DNA of 64,000 nt from Autumnicola sp041679265 (GTDB lineage: Bacteria; Bacteroidota; Bacteroidia; Flavobacteriales; Flavobacteriaceae), in the NCBI RefSeq assembly GCF_041679265.1, contig NZ_JBGFSM010000006.1, positions 186,001-250,000 on the forward strand, given 5' to 3'. The notes beneath the pieces were generated by a model. The model was not told where the DNA came from. It saw only the letters and a list, made by a program, of their open reading frames with translations, and ran no database searches. A program made the translations under genes and the position numbers. Each line of letters starts with the position of its first letter. The first letter of the stretch is position 1. Shown in pieces: positions 35,501 to 44,237 of this stretch.

Positions 35501-37536
35501 TTACTATTGAAGTCTTTGAATCTCCTGATGCCGGTGCATCTGTGATTGATGTGGTTTGTATTGCAGATGTTGAAGGTATTAGCACTACCCAAGAGGCCAT
35601 GGCTTTCTTTAGCGCTTATATAGACGGTAACGCAGAAATGGATGGAACCTTTGAACCATCTCTGGAAACATTAGCTGCTCAACTCCTTGCATCTCCAATA
35701 GGAACTTTTGAAACCACCTACACTGTTGCTAATGATAACTGCTCAACGAGTTCAACATTAAGCATTACTGTAAGGGACCAAATTGAAGCTAACCTGACTG
35801 AAGTAGACGATCCACCGGCTCCAATTTGCCAGAATGCCGGAATTCAGGATCTAACCAATTTTATTGGAGACAATCCTGACTTTGGAACTTTTGAAGGCTA
35901 TGAAGATGGAACATTAGATCCGGGAGTATTAGCTGCAGGTGAATACGAGATCATCTACTCGCTAGACGAAGGTACAACCGAATGTGTAACAGGCTCTGAT
36001 TCTATCTCCTTTACCATTACCATTGTAAACTCTGCTCTTGCAGGATTTGATGAGGACGTTGCTCTTTGTACAAATGATGAGGTTACAGATCTTTATACCT
36101 ATATAGCTGATTTTGCTGATATGGATGGTGCTTTTACCTATAACGGAGAAGAACTGGAAAATGGAATGTTTGATCCTTCCATGTTCACACCCGGCACCTA
36201 TGAAGTATTATATACCGTAGCGTCTGAAAATGATTGTGGAGAGGATACCGCTACTTATATCATAACAGTTTCAGAAGCTCCCGATGCGGGAATGGATGAT
36301 ACCCTGGAAGTTTGCCAGAATGCAGAAATGCAGGATTTATTCATATTATTAGCCGATGATATTGCCGCCACAGGAGAATTTTCTCTTGATGGTGAGCTAA
36401 TTGAAGACGGCATGATGGATCCTTCAGCTTTCGAGCCAGGGACTTATAATGTGATATACACAGTATCTAACGAAAACTGTTCAGATACCGCAACATTTGC
36501 TGTTACCGTACTTGACGCTGCAAACGCAGGAGCAGATATGGAAGTAACTTATTGTATGAATGACGGCACACAGCTATTGTTTGATGAAATTTCTGCCGAT
36601 GCCGATGCTAACGGAACCTTCACCCTTGATGGTGAAACACTGGCAGACGGAATGTTTGACCCTGCAGCTTATGAGGCCGGAGAATATGAAATCACCTACA
36701 CCGTAGAATCTACTACAGATTGTGAGGACAGCAGCGCTACAATTACTGTTACCGTAGCCGAAACTCCTGCCGCGCCAACAGTGACAGATATGAGCTTCTG
36801 TGCTACTGAAGACGCTACAGTTGCAGATCTTATGGCAGAAGGAACTAACCTGGTATATTATGCTGATGTAGAATTAAGCCAGCCTTTAGCTATGGATGAG
36901 CCGCTTGTTAATAACACTCCGTACTACGTGACCCAGGTTGCAGATGAAGGCGGATGCGTTTCTGAAGCTGCCGTTATTATGGTTGCTATTAATGATGCGC
37001 CTACTCCTACCATTAACACTAATGATCTGGAACTATGTGTTTATGATGACAACACCCTTGAAAATTTAAGCGCTGCCATTAACGAAACAGGAACAATTAC
37101 CTGGTACTCTTCAGCAGAAGGAGACAATGCATTAAGTGAAAATACAGAGCTGGAAGACGGCGTAACTTATTATGCAACTCTTTTAGATGAGGTAACAGGA
37201 TGTGAAAGTTCTCAAAGACTTTCTTACACCGTAACACTTGAAGATTGTGACCTTGTGTTCCCTGAAGGAATTTCACCTAATGATGATGGCAGGAATGACA
37301 CATTTGATGTTAGGAATATAGAAGAAAAATATCCTAACTATACGCTGGTGATATTTAACAGATGGGGGAATACCATTTATAAAGGGAATGCCTCTACTCC
37401 AGACTGGGACGGAACTTCCAATCAATCTGGAAGCCTTGGAGACGGCGTGTTACCGGTAGGAGTTTACTTCTATGTGATTGATTTCAATGATGGAGTAACG
37501 CCTCCTAAACAAGGTAAAATTTACCTAAGCCTATAG
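32539..37536 (+). CDS. Giant repeat adhesin with T9SS type B sorting domain
   Basis: The 1665-residue protein has a signal peptide (about 1-29, ending SFGQ), two or three Ig-like PKD-related domains of about 80 residues, and then alternating modules of two lengths. The long type (about 85 residues) carries FASEDALEAYYLELLGAEDT and a GTFSPTISSLIANF core. The short type (about 75 residues) has GGTFSSTDIDV and GEGSYVITYTVS. Each module has paired cysteines. The end is the gliding-motility C-terminal domain (VFPEGISPNDDGRNDTFDV and IFNRWGNTIYKGN), a type B T9SS signal. It forms an operon-like cluster with its PorP/SprF and OmpA partners, as in SprB-type adhesion systems. Very acidic, probably calcium-binding (inference). 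Confidence 0.93.
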   Translation: MQNFTLGKKGKFFSFFAFILLIGIFPSFGQTGNCPTVGDEDTTTDGNQQSFCYLSTVADLDGTAASGTTLRWYRSATGTTPIPATELLQDGIYYAGNTEGTCNSRPSVNVDVDDYGAPSPSFGVVFSPCMYSTTGANTVAELIDLVEGNEVEVYTQEFSGSPLNPGTTLTPETSYYVGQRNPVTNCPTSRVAVRYDPIAVQPPSGETEQVFCDGATVADLQATGTNRWYSTEDSFPALDPATPLIDGETYYATQIINRVNSPEPPCESIARFQVNVTVLDAGEDNTDNTLCISEADSQLNTVANARTYFESLLEDGVPTGGSFSPSLESIVSSYNSDPAGTYQTTYTATFSIGCTDTVLLGVNVQEDPNAGEDRDVTVCESDLAPFLPLNTLLIPLAQSYIEDFINDSGLDPTGEFSPSIENLFDQINEDALNNAFPSTYTVTYTVDNGGCVASSTLNLTIEDVADAGTTVTDPVVFCETDVAEEGIFASEDALEAYYLELLGAEDTDGTFSPTISSLIANFNDGDAAGDYSVTYTVERTSCGNASASATITINAAVPAEAGTITNRSYCSTSPEIGLVSLLDGTSMPGGTFSSTDIDVTSQNFNPATAGEGSYVITYTVSEDDEASCLTGTDSEDFTITVEQAPDAGTSASEEICINNLEEDVFASEASLRAYYIALLGAEDTEGTFSPALNTLIASYNDGIDGAAEDFSTTYTVAGSVCEDATATASLTITAAETAEAGTITSPEPYCSNEGIITLADLLDTSSMAGGTFSSEDADVADGTFNPSTEGAGEHLIIYTVSEENPGLCVAGTDTAQFTITVNDTPNSGPGGNVNLCVSQLEEILSSPAAQQALLDEFGGSFDAGGEFTPSLATLAAQFAATTTFPASFTVEYTVTNATCDDSATYEIVVSETREANAGNDVEDITFCTTDAEVDLFSLLSDDADATGSFEGYEDGIFDPSVVGAGTFSIAYTVSGDGECITGSDSAEITIEVFESPDAGASVIDVVCIADVEGISTTQEAMAFFSAYIDGNAEMDGTFEPSLETLAAQLLASPIGTFETTYTVANDNCSTSSTLSITVRDQIEANLTEVDDPPAPICQNAGIQDLTNFIGDNPDFGTFEGYEDGTLDPGVLAAGEYEIIYSLDEGTTECVTGSDSISFTITIVNSALAGFDEDVALCTNDEVTDLYTYIADFADMDGAFTYNGEELENGMFDPSMFTPGTYEVLYTVASENDCGEDTATYIITVSEAPDAGMDDTLEVCQNAEMQDLFILLADDIAATGEFSLDGELIEDGMMDPSAFEPGTYNVIYTVSNENCSDTATFAVTVLDAANAGADMEVTYCMNDGTQLLFDEISADADANGTFTLDGETLADGMFDPAAYEAGEYEITYTVESTTDCEDSSATITVTVAETPAAPTVTDMSFCATEDATVADLMAEGTNLVYYADVELSQPLAMDEPLVNNTPYYVTQVADEGGCVSEAAVIMVAINDAPTPTINTNDLELCVYDDNTLENLSAAINETGTITWYSSAEGDNALSENTELEDGVTYYATLLDEVTGCESSQRLSYTVTLEDCDLVFPEGISPNDDGRNDTFDVRNIEEKYPNYTLVIFNRWGNTIYKGNASTPDWDGTSNQSGSLGDGVLPVGVYFYVIDFNDGVTPPKQGKIYLSL

Positions 37537-37559
37537 TCTAAAGGATAAACTAGAAAGAA

Positions 37560-38501
37560 ATGAAAAAAACAATAACAAAATATTTACTATTTGCAGGCAT
37601 TATCCTTTTTTCTCTAAAAGGAATGTCGCAACAAGACCCTTTATTCACTCAGTACATGTATAATATGAGTGTAATAAATCCTGGTTACGCCACAGACGAT
37701 CCGGGAATGTTAAACCTGGGTGGAATTTATAGATCCCAGTGGCAGAATGTTGACGGTGCTCCAACCACCGCCAACTTCTTTGCCCATACTCCTATTAATG
37801 AAAGAGTAGAGCTGGGATTAACCGTTGTTCATGATGAAATAGGCGGATGGATCAAGGAAAACAACATCACTGCAGATTTCGCATATGTGCTTCCCGTTAG
37901 CAACAACAGCAAGCTTTCCTTTGGAGCCAAGGCGGGACTTACCACCTTTGATTCCAATACTTCTGGTATTATCTTAAACGAGGGAGATGATCCTGCGTTC
38001 GAGAATTTTAATGAAGTATTTCCCGTATTTGGGGTGGGTGCCTTCTGGTTTGGCGATAATTACTACCTAGGAGTATCTGCACCAAACCTATTCACCACAA
38101 AGCACCTGGACAATTTTGATGGTATACAGGCTGTGGGCGAAGAAAACATCCACTACTATTTTACCGGAGGTTATGTTTTTGACATCAGCCAGAATGTACG
38201 TTTAAAGCCTGCCTTTATGGTACGTGGGGTACAGGATGCGCCCCTTACAGTAGATGCTACGGCTAATGTACTTTTGTATGATAAATTAGAAGCCGGGATT
38301 GGCTATAGATTTAATGAAACTCTTACCGGACTGGTAAATTTCAAGATCACCCCGCAACTGCGCGTGGGCTATGCCTATGATCATTATACTTCAGATTATG
38401 CCGGATTTGATGTTGGCGGCACCCATGAGATCATGGTGTTGTTTGACATTGACCTGTTCGGCCTTACTAAAGGATATGACAAATCACCTCGATTCTTCTA
38501 A
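37560..38501 (+). CDS. PorP/SprF family T9SS outer-membrane protein
   Basis: The 313-residue protein has a signal peptide and the family opening QQDPLFTQYMYNMSVINPGYA. It is predicted to form a 14-strand outer-membrane barrel. Members are dedicated partners needed to attach type B substrates to the cell surface, so this one probably serves the adhesin encoded 23 bp upstream. Related strands occur at QNVRLKPAFMVRGV and LEAGIGYRFNETLTGLVNF. Confidence 0.94.
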   Translation: MKKTITKYLLFAGIILFSLKGMSQQDPLFTQYMYNMSVINPGYATDDPGMLNLGGIYRSQWQNVDGAPTTANFFAHTPINERVELGLTVVHDEIGGWIKENNITADFAYVLPVSNNSKLSFGAKAGLTTFDSNTSGIILNEGDDPAFENFNEVFPVFGVGAFWFGDNYYLGVSAPNLFTTKHLDNFDGIQAVGEENIHYYFTGGYVFDISQNVRLKPAFMVRGVQDAPLTVDATANVLLYDKLEAGIGYRFNETLTGLVNFKITPQLRVGYAYDHYTSDYAGFDVGGTHEIMVLFDIDLFGLTKGYDKSPRFF

Positions 38502-38513
38502 AAACTGCATAAT

Positions 38514-40136
38514 ATGAAAAATATATATAAAATACTTTTATTAACACTTGTAAGCGTTTCTGCTTTTGGACAAAGTTCCGAAATCAAAAAGGCCAATAAA
38601 CTTTTTGTTCAAAGAGCTTACGTTGACGCGGCAGATGCTTACGAAGACGTGGCAGATAAGGATCAGCAGGTGCTTCAAAACCTTGGAGATTCTTACTTCT
38701 ACACAAATCAGATGGAAAATGCAGCTGAAGTGTACAGGCTGCTTTTCCTTAGGCATGAGGGAAACATTGCTCCGGAATATCATTTTAGATATGCCCACGC
38801 TCTTATGGGAACAGACCAGTATGAGGAGGCAAACCAGTACTTGAGCAACGCGATGGGAAAAGATATAGATTTCTCTGAATTTGAGAAACAACTGGATACC
38901 GCGGTTCCTCACACCTACACCACAAACCAGATCATGAACAACAGTGCTTCAGCTGACTTTGGGATTTCGTTCTATGGAGACCGCATAGCGTTCGCTTCCA
39001 CCAGAAACCAGGAGCGTCCAATTTATCCATGGAACAAAAAGCCTACTTTAGACCTTTACAGCGCATCTATTGATGATGAAGGGGAACTTAATGATATTGT
39101 TCTTTTTTCAGATAACATTAATACTGATGAACACGAAAGTTCAGCAACTTTTACCCAGGACGGGATGACGATGTATTTTGACCGTACCAATGAAAAAAGG
39201 GTAAAAGATACCAGCGGGCTAAGAGTTGGCCATATCAGCATCTATAAAGCGGAAATGGTAGATGGCGAATGGACCAATATCGAAAAACTCCCTTTTAGCA
39301 GCGATGATTACTCTGTAGAACATCCAAGCCTTAGCCAGGACGGGAGCAAACTTTATTTCTCCAGTGACATGCCCGGGTCTACCGGCGGTTCTTTTGACAT
39401 TTATGTAGTTGATGTAAATGAAGACGGAACTTTTGGCAGCCCTGAAAATCTTGGTAGTGGCGTTAACACCGCATATCGCGAGCAGTTCCCGTTTATTAGT
39501 GATGAAGACGTGCTTTATTTCGCTTCAGACGGGCACATGGGCTTTGGTAACCTTGACATCTTTAGAAGTGAAGGGGATTTTTCTGAAGTTCAGAATTTGG
39601 GCTCTTCTATTAACAGCAACAGGGACGATTTTGCTTTTGTTATCAAAGAAGGACAGGATGAAGGCTTCTTCGCTTCCAACCGAAGAGGATCTGACAATCT
39701 TTACACCTTTGTAAGGGAAGATTATGTACCGCCTGTGGTTGATTTTGAAGACAGGGAAACCAATATTGAAACCGGCAGGCAGCAGCTACGTGATGTTGGC
39801 AATATTTACTTTGATTTTGATAAGGCTACCATTAAAGCTGAATCTGAGCCTACGCTTAATAAAGTAGTGGATATTATGAACAAATATCCAACTCTTGAAA
39901 TAGAAATAGGATCCCACGCCGATGCCAGGGGAAGTGACCAATACAACATGGCTCTTTCTGAAAGACGTGCAGCTTCAACTCTGGAATATCTTGTTGAACA
40001 TGGAATTTCCAGAGACAGGCTAACCTCTAAAGGTTATGGTGAAAGCATGCCATTAAACGATTGTACAAAACCTAATATGTGTACTGAAGCGCAATATGCT
40101 AAAAACCGTAGAAGTGAATTCACCATTATGAATTAA
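38514..40136 (+). CDS. OmpA-family protein with PD40 propeller, T9SS-associated
   Basis: The 540-residue protein has a signal peptide, TPR-like helices (about 22-130), a WD40-like PD40 beta-propeller (HPSLSQDGSKLYFSSDMPG and related repeats), and a C-terminal OmpA peptidoglycan-binding domain (NIYFDFDKATIKAES and SHADARGSDQYN, LSERRAASTLEYL). This architecture matches proteins that anchor PorP/SprF barrels to the cell wall, as PorE does for the core machine. It is 12 bp after the PorP/SprF gene and followed by a strong terminator. Confidence 0.93.
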   Translation: MKNIYKILLLTLVSVSAFGQSSEIKKANKLFVQRAYVDAADAYEDVADKDQQVLQNLGDSYFYTNQMENAAEVYRLLFLRHEGNIAPEYHFRYAHALMGTDQYEEANQYLSNAMGKDIDFSEFEKQLDTAVPHTYTTNQIMNNSASADFGISFYGDRIAFASTRNQERPIYPWNKKPTLDLYSASIDDEGELNDIVLFSDNINTDEHESSATFTQDGMTMYFDRTNEKRVKDTSGLRVGHISIYKAEMVDGEWTNIEKLPFSSDDYSVEHPSLSQDGSKLYFSSDMPGSTGGSFDIYVVDVNEDGTFGSPENLGSGVNTAYREQFPFISDEDVLYFASDGHMGFGNLDIFRSEGDFSEVQNLGSSINSNRDDFAFVIKEGQDEGFFASNRRGSDNLYTFVREDYVPPVVDFEDRETNIETGRQQLRDVGNIYFDFDKATIKAESEPTLNKVVDIMNKYPTLEIEIGSHADARGSDQYNMALSERRAASTLEYLVEHGISRDRLTSKGYGESMPLNDCTKPNMCTEAQYAKNRRSEFTIMN

Positions 40137-40169
40137 TTGCAGATTGCCAGCTTACCAATCAAAATGAGA

Positions 40170-40200
40170 AGCCCCCGGAAATTCCGGGGGCTTTTCTATT
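40170..40200 (+). terminator. Terminator after the T9SS adhesin operon
   Basis: A perfect stem AGCCCCCGGAA (40170-40180) with TTCCGGGGGCT (40182-40192) is followed by TTT and a T-rich stretch. It ends the adhesin-SprF-OmpA unit 33 bp after the stop codon. Confidence 0.92.
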
Positions 40201-40278
40201 TTTATCCTTTCAGAGAATTGCCGACTATTGCAGCACCATTTCATAACATATCATTAATGGCGAATGGCCATTTACAAA

Positions 40279-40304
40279 TACCCTAGAATAAGAATACTAG
40301 GGTA
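40279..40304. repeat. Perfect dyad TACCCTAG-N10-CTAGGGTA
   Basis: Two 8-bp arms (40279-40286 and 40297-40304) are perfect inverted repeats with a 10-bp spacer. The dyad lies between the adhesin-operon terminator and the 3' end of the LexA-like gene. It has no strong T-tract on either strand, so it is either a weak terminator for the minus strand or a protein-binding site. Confidence 0.6.
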
Positions 40305-40330
40305 GCTATTGTTTTTAGAAGCGGAATCTT

Positions 40331-41098
40331 TTATTGTTTAAAAGACCTTAGTTCTTTTTTCAATTCTTCCATAGACTGCTTTAATTGCTGAAAAAGGCCA
40401 TTTTCTGAAGGATTATCCAGGTTAAAAGTCAACTTGCTGTTTACCTGCCACAACTCCTGTATCTGGTTTACTTTTACTTCTATGGGCAGGTATTCTTCAT
40501 TTAAGGAGATAAGCAGCATTTTAGAAGGATCTGGTAACTTCTGTACCTTTTTTACAAGCACAGAGTCGTAAAGCACCACTACATAAACTTTATTGTTGTT
40601 CAGCTCATCTATCCCACCAATCGCTTTTCCCATCACCCATTCCCCTGGCCGGTAATTTGGCAACATGCTATCCCCTTCTATCTGGAATCCCCTGTAGGTG
40701 GCATTTCTAAACTCCGGCAGTGGGATATCAAAAGCAGGTAACTGGTTGTACCACTCCACATCCTGCACATTGTGTGGGTAACCGGCAGCTGCCTTTTGAT
40801 TAACCATTACAATATTCTCATTATCTGCACTGTTCACGGTCACCACTTTAGGGCTTACATCCCCTTTGGTAATTTGCAGGTATTTCTGGCCGCTGTCCCC
40901 AAAAAGCCATAGGGGATTTATGCCAAATTGCCGCAGCAGTTCCGCCACTACTTTTCCGGAAAGTTTGGTGCGACCTCTTTCTATATCGGCCGTAGAATTT
41001 TTAACTCCAAGAACTTCCGCAAATTCGGTTTGCGTAAAGTTATTTTCTTCCCGTACTTCTTTAAAGTGTTTTATTTCTATAGATAAAGCTGTTCCCAT
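40331..41098 (-). CDS. LexA/CI-like repressor: XRE HTH plus S24 self-cleaving domain
   Basis: The 255-residue protein has an N-terminal Cro/CI-type helix-turn-helix (NNFTQTEFAEVLGVKNSTADIE split; about 18-45) and a C-terminal S24 peptidase domain. The catalytic serine is Ser144 (EGDSMLPNYRPGE) and the lysine is Lys183 or Lys184 (SVLVKKVQK). The likely cleavage site is Ala105-Gly106 (QKAAAGYP). Cleavage on activated RecA is known for such repressors; the regulon here is unknown. A TAAATTAG box (41112-41105) ends 6 bp before the ATG. Upstream are two TATTCC repeats (see findings). No SOS polymerase gene is adjacent. Confidence 0.9.
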   Translation of the reverse strand: MGTALSIEIKHFKEVREENNFTQTEFAEVLGVKNSTADIERGRTKLSGKVVAELLRQFGINPLWLFGDSGQKYLQITKGDVSPKVVTVNSADNENIVMVNQKAAAGYPHNVQDVEWYNQLPAFDIPLPEFRNATYRGFQIEGDSMLPNYRPGEWVMGKAIGGIDELNNNKVYVVVLYDSVLVKKVQKLPDPSKMLLISLNEEYLPIEVKVNQIQELWQVNSKLTFNLDNPSENGLFQQLKQSMEELKKELRSFKQ

Positions 41099-41248
41099 AA
41101 GGTGCTAATTTAGGTAATATTCCAACATTAAAAAGCTTGAATGGATATATTCCTATAATATTTCACTGCAAACTTTGGGATTCAATAGATTTTTAATTAA
41201 ATTTTTATATCACAAATTTTACTTTTACCGTTCTTAAAGAAAATAGTT

Positions 41249-41725
41249 ATGAAAAAAATAAATGCCCTACTGCTAGTACTTTCCACAATCTTACTCACTT
41301 CTTGTGTAAAAGATCAGGATGATATAGACAATAATTATATCCTTCTGGAAATGCAGGCGGGAGATCAATTGCCGGCATTCCAGAATCCCAGTTTCGAGAT
41401 AAGCCTTTATGGCTATAATGAAACTATTGCCGATGATGAAGCAACTTTAATAGTAAGCCAGGATTTTGGCGCCGATGATTTTCCTTTCACTTTAAGAATG
41501 GATATTCCGGCAGATCCTTATGCTGGAATTGAAAACCTCCAGGATAATACCAATGCCGCTTTTTACATAAGCATCCAATGGGATTCTGACGGGAATGGCC
41601 AAAATTGCACAGGAGATATAGACCTGGACCACAGTATACAGAATGTAGGTTTAATTAATATTAACAGAAGGGACCCGCAAACCATCTATCTTAGCACTAT
41701 TCCTGAAACTACTCCCTGCAATTAA
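41249..41725 (+). CDS. Small lipoprotein of unknown function
   Basis: The 158-residue protein has a lipobox (ILLTSC, Cys19) followed by VKDQDDID, an acidic surface-export-like stretch. The body is a single beta-sandwich-like domain (SFEISLYGYNETIADDEATL and FTLRMDIPADPYAGIENL), with a disulphide possible between the cysteine in QNCTGD and the penultimate cysteine. No family is recognised; it is a monocistronic unit ended by a bidirectional terminator. Confidence 0.75.
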   Translation: MKKINALLLVLSTILLTSCVKDQDDIDNNYILLEMQAGDQLPAFQNPSFEISLYGYNETIADDEATLIVSQDFGADDFPFTLRMDIPADPYAGIENLQDNTNAAFYISIQWDSDGNGQNCTGDIDLDHSIQNVGLININRRDPQTIYLSTIPETTPCN

Positions 41726-41732
41726 TACACAT

Positions 41733-41760
41733 AAAAAAACCCGCTTAAAATCGGGCTTTT
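41733..41760. terminator. Bidirectional terminator between lipoprotein and metalloprotease genes
   Basis: CCCG (41740-41743) pairs with CGGG (41752-41755). T-tracts follow on both strands: TTTT after CGGGC on the plus strand, and seven T after GCGGG on the minus strand. It lies between two convergent genes. The GC stem is short, but the position is right. Confidence 0.7.
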
Positions 41761-41780
41761 CTGTAATATGGTTTTCTGTT

Positions 41781-44237
41781 CTATGCTTCCGGATCTAATC
41801 CTGCTTCTATCCTGGCGATAAGGTCCTGCCAGTGATAACGGGTAAGCGTATTTCCCGTACGGTTTTTACGCTTATTAAGGTCCGACTTCAATTTCTGAAG
41901 TTCTCCCCGCATAAGTGCCACCACATCTGTAGCCGCTATTTCTTTCTCCCCTTCAGCCTGCACCTGCTCTACATAATTTACCGCGGCATCTACATAAGCC
42001 CTTTGCAGGTTTCGGCGGTAAGCATCTACTTCTTTTGATTGGTATAACTCACTAAAAATTCCCTGGCGCAAATCCTTCATCATATTCACAGCAGAATAGG
42101 TTTCCCCGGAACTGCGCTGTTCATTTTCAAACATTCTCTTCAGCCGGTCTTCATCTAAAAGATAATCAAGCGCCCGCGTTTGCAAATTTTGCACCCTTTC
42201 AATTGCCCCGTTAGATTCAATGCGGTCAAGAATTTCATCATTCAGCAGCCATTGAGGAGTAGTAAAAGCATTTTTATTAAGGAAGGATATTGCCGCTTCC
42301 TGCTTTTCCCGGGGAACGGCTTTGTAAATCACGCCTTCCTGGTCTGCGGTTTTACGCGTTTCATAAACCCCGCCCACATTGGTGATTACATGATAAATAT
42401 AGCCGCGCCACATGCCTGTAAGTTCTGAATACACCTCATCGAGTTCCTCATAACCGCTGCCCTCCTCTGAAGTCCATTCCACGAGATGAGGAACCACTTT
42501 TTTTAAATTGGCAAGGCCGTATTCACTTGCCTTCACCTGGTCTGCTCCAAGGCTTTCCCTTTGTGCCTGCGGGTCTACCCCGCCATAACCGCTTCCAAAC
42601 TCATACGCGGGGTCTCCTGCTTTTTCAAAAATCCAGGCATCTAAAGTGGTTTTTTCATCTTCAGGTTTTTTAGCTTCAGGCAAATACCGGTAACCCCAGT
42701 TAATGGCATATAAATCATAAGGCCCCATCATTCTTATAAAACGTACTCCTTCATCTCCCGGTTGGGCCACATAGTTTACCCTGGCATAATCCATTATGGA
42801 AGGCGTAAGGCCATATTTTTGAGTGAAGCTGGCAGATCGCAAAGAATCGGTTGGATAGGCCGCACTGGCTTTCATGTTATGGGGCAGTCCCAGGGCATGC
42901 CCAACTTCATGGGCGATTACCATTCGCATCATTTCCCCAATTTCAGCTTCGGGGGTATTTAAAGTTCTTGCCGCGGGATTTTGTGCTCCCGCTTCTATCA
43001 TAAACCTGTTTCGGTAAGAGCGTAAATGATTATGGTACCAGATAATATCACTTTCTATTATTTCCCCAGTACGCGGATCTATAACCGAAGGCCCAATGGC
43101 ATTACGGGTAGTACTGGCAACATACCTCACTACAGAATATCTTACATCTTCAGGGCTAAATTCCGGGTCTTCTTCAGGAGAAGGCGGGTCTTTGGCGATA
43201 ATTGCATTTTTGAAGCCTGCTTTTTCAAAAGCCACATTCCAGTCTTCAATTCCCTGTTTAAAATATGGCCTCCATTTTTTAGGTGTGGCAGGATCCAGAT
43301 AATAAACGATAGGTTTTACCGGCTCCACCAGCTCACCTCTTTTATAAGCTTCCATATCTTTGGGAACAAGGCGCCACTTTCTTATAATTTCATATTCGTC
43401 AGACTTTAATTCGTCTGAATTATAATCGTATTTTTCCACTGTAAACCACCCTACGCGGTCATCAGCAAGCCTTGGCTGCATGCGGTCTTCCGGCAACAGC
43501 ACCATAGACTGGTTCATAAGCATTGAAATAGTTCCTGCCTGGCCTCTTTCCGGCGGTTCTTCAGCTTCATAGGTCATCACATGCTTTATTTCAACATTCT
43601 CAGGATAAGCATTTGCCGACTCAATATAGGACCTGCTCTGGTCCAGTTTTTTTACCTTGTAACGCTTCCGCAGAGAAGAAGAAAGCCCGTCTATGGCTTC
43701 TACTTCGCTTTCAAAAAGACTGCTCACATCTACAACTACAGCAGTAGAATCTGGATTATATGCTTTAATTTTAGAACTGTAAAGAATTGGTGAAAAATTA
43801 TTGGCAAGCACAGAGGTGTAAATTGGCGATTCTTCGTCGCTCTCATTTTTAAAACTTACTACTTTAACATCTATAAAATCGCCTCTTTTGGTCCACCTTA
43901 CCACCTGCTCGTTCACCTTGGAACCGGCGTTCACATAACCTCCCCCAAAACCAGAAGGAACTTTTGCAATCCTGCTTACCAGGAGCATATCCTTTTCAAG
44001 CAGTTCTAAAGGAATTTCAAAATAGAGCTTATCCTCTACAAAATGCGTGGTAAACATTCCTTTATCGCTTTTAGCTTGGGGGGTAATAAGTTTATTGTAC
44101 GAGGTTTTCCCGCCCTCTTCCTTTGCTGAAGCAGTCTCCGCTTTTTTTTCACCCTTTTTACCAAAAAGTTTTCCCTGGCTCTGGCACCCGGTTAACAGCA
44201 TAGCCATGAGCCCTAAGGCAGTTAATTTTCTTATCAT
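41781..44237 (-). CDS. Zinc-dependent metalloprotease lipoprotein (DUF5117/DUF4953 type)
   Basis: The 818-residue protein has a lipoprotein signal (LLTGC, Cys18) and an extended metzincin-like zinc site HEVGHALGLPH (443-453). Upstream segments FTTHFVEDKLYFEIPLELLE and VRWTKRGDFIDVKVVSF fit the DUF5118/DUF5117 domains of this widely found, poorly studied bacterial protease group. No methionine-turn peptide was identified with certainty. Location is expected to be the cell envelope. It runs convergent with the small lipoprotein gene. Confidence 0.9.
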   Translation of the reverse strand: MIRKLTALGLMAMLLTGCQSQGKLFGKKGEKKAETASAKEEGGKTSYNKLITPQAKSDKGMFTTHFVEDKLYFEIPLELLEKDMLLVSRIAKVPSGFGGGYVNAGSKVNEQVVRWTKRGDFIDVKVVSFKNESDEESPIYTSVLANNFSPILYSSKIKAYNPDSTAVVVDVSSLFESEVEAIDGLSSSLRKRYKVKKLDQSRSYIESANAYPENVEIKHVMTYEAEEPPERGQAGTISMLMNQSMVLLPEDRMQPRLADDRVGWFTVEKYDYNSDELKSDEYEIIRKWRLVPKDMEAYKRGELVEPVKPIVYYLDPATPKKWRPYFKQGIEDWNVAFEKAGFKNAIIAKDPPSPEEDPEFSPEDVRYSVVRYVASTTRNAIGPSVIDPRTGEIIESDIIWYHNHLRSYRNRFMIEAGAQNPAARTLNTPEAEIGEMMRMVIAHEVGHALGLPHNMKASAAYPTDSLRSASFTQKYGLTPSIMDYARVNYVAQPGDEGVRFIRMMGPYDLYAINWGYRYLPEAKKPEDEKTTLDAWIFEKAGDPAYEFGSGYGGVDPQAQRESLGADQVKASEYGLANLKKVVPHLVEWTSEEGSGYEELDEVYSELTGMWRGYIYHVITNVGGVYETRKTADQEGVIYKAVPREKQEAAISFLNKNAFTTPQWLLNDEILDRIESNGAIERVQNLQTRALDYLLDEDRLKRMFENEQRSSGETYSAVNMMKDLRQGIFSELYQSKEVDAYRRNLQRAYVDAAVNYVEQVQAEGEKEIAATDVVALMRGELQKLKSDLNKRKNRTGNTLTRYHWQDLIARIEAGLDPEA

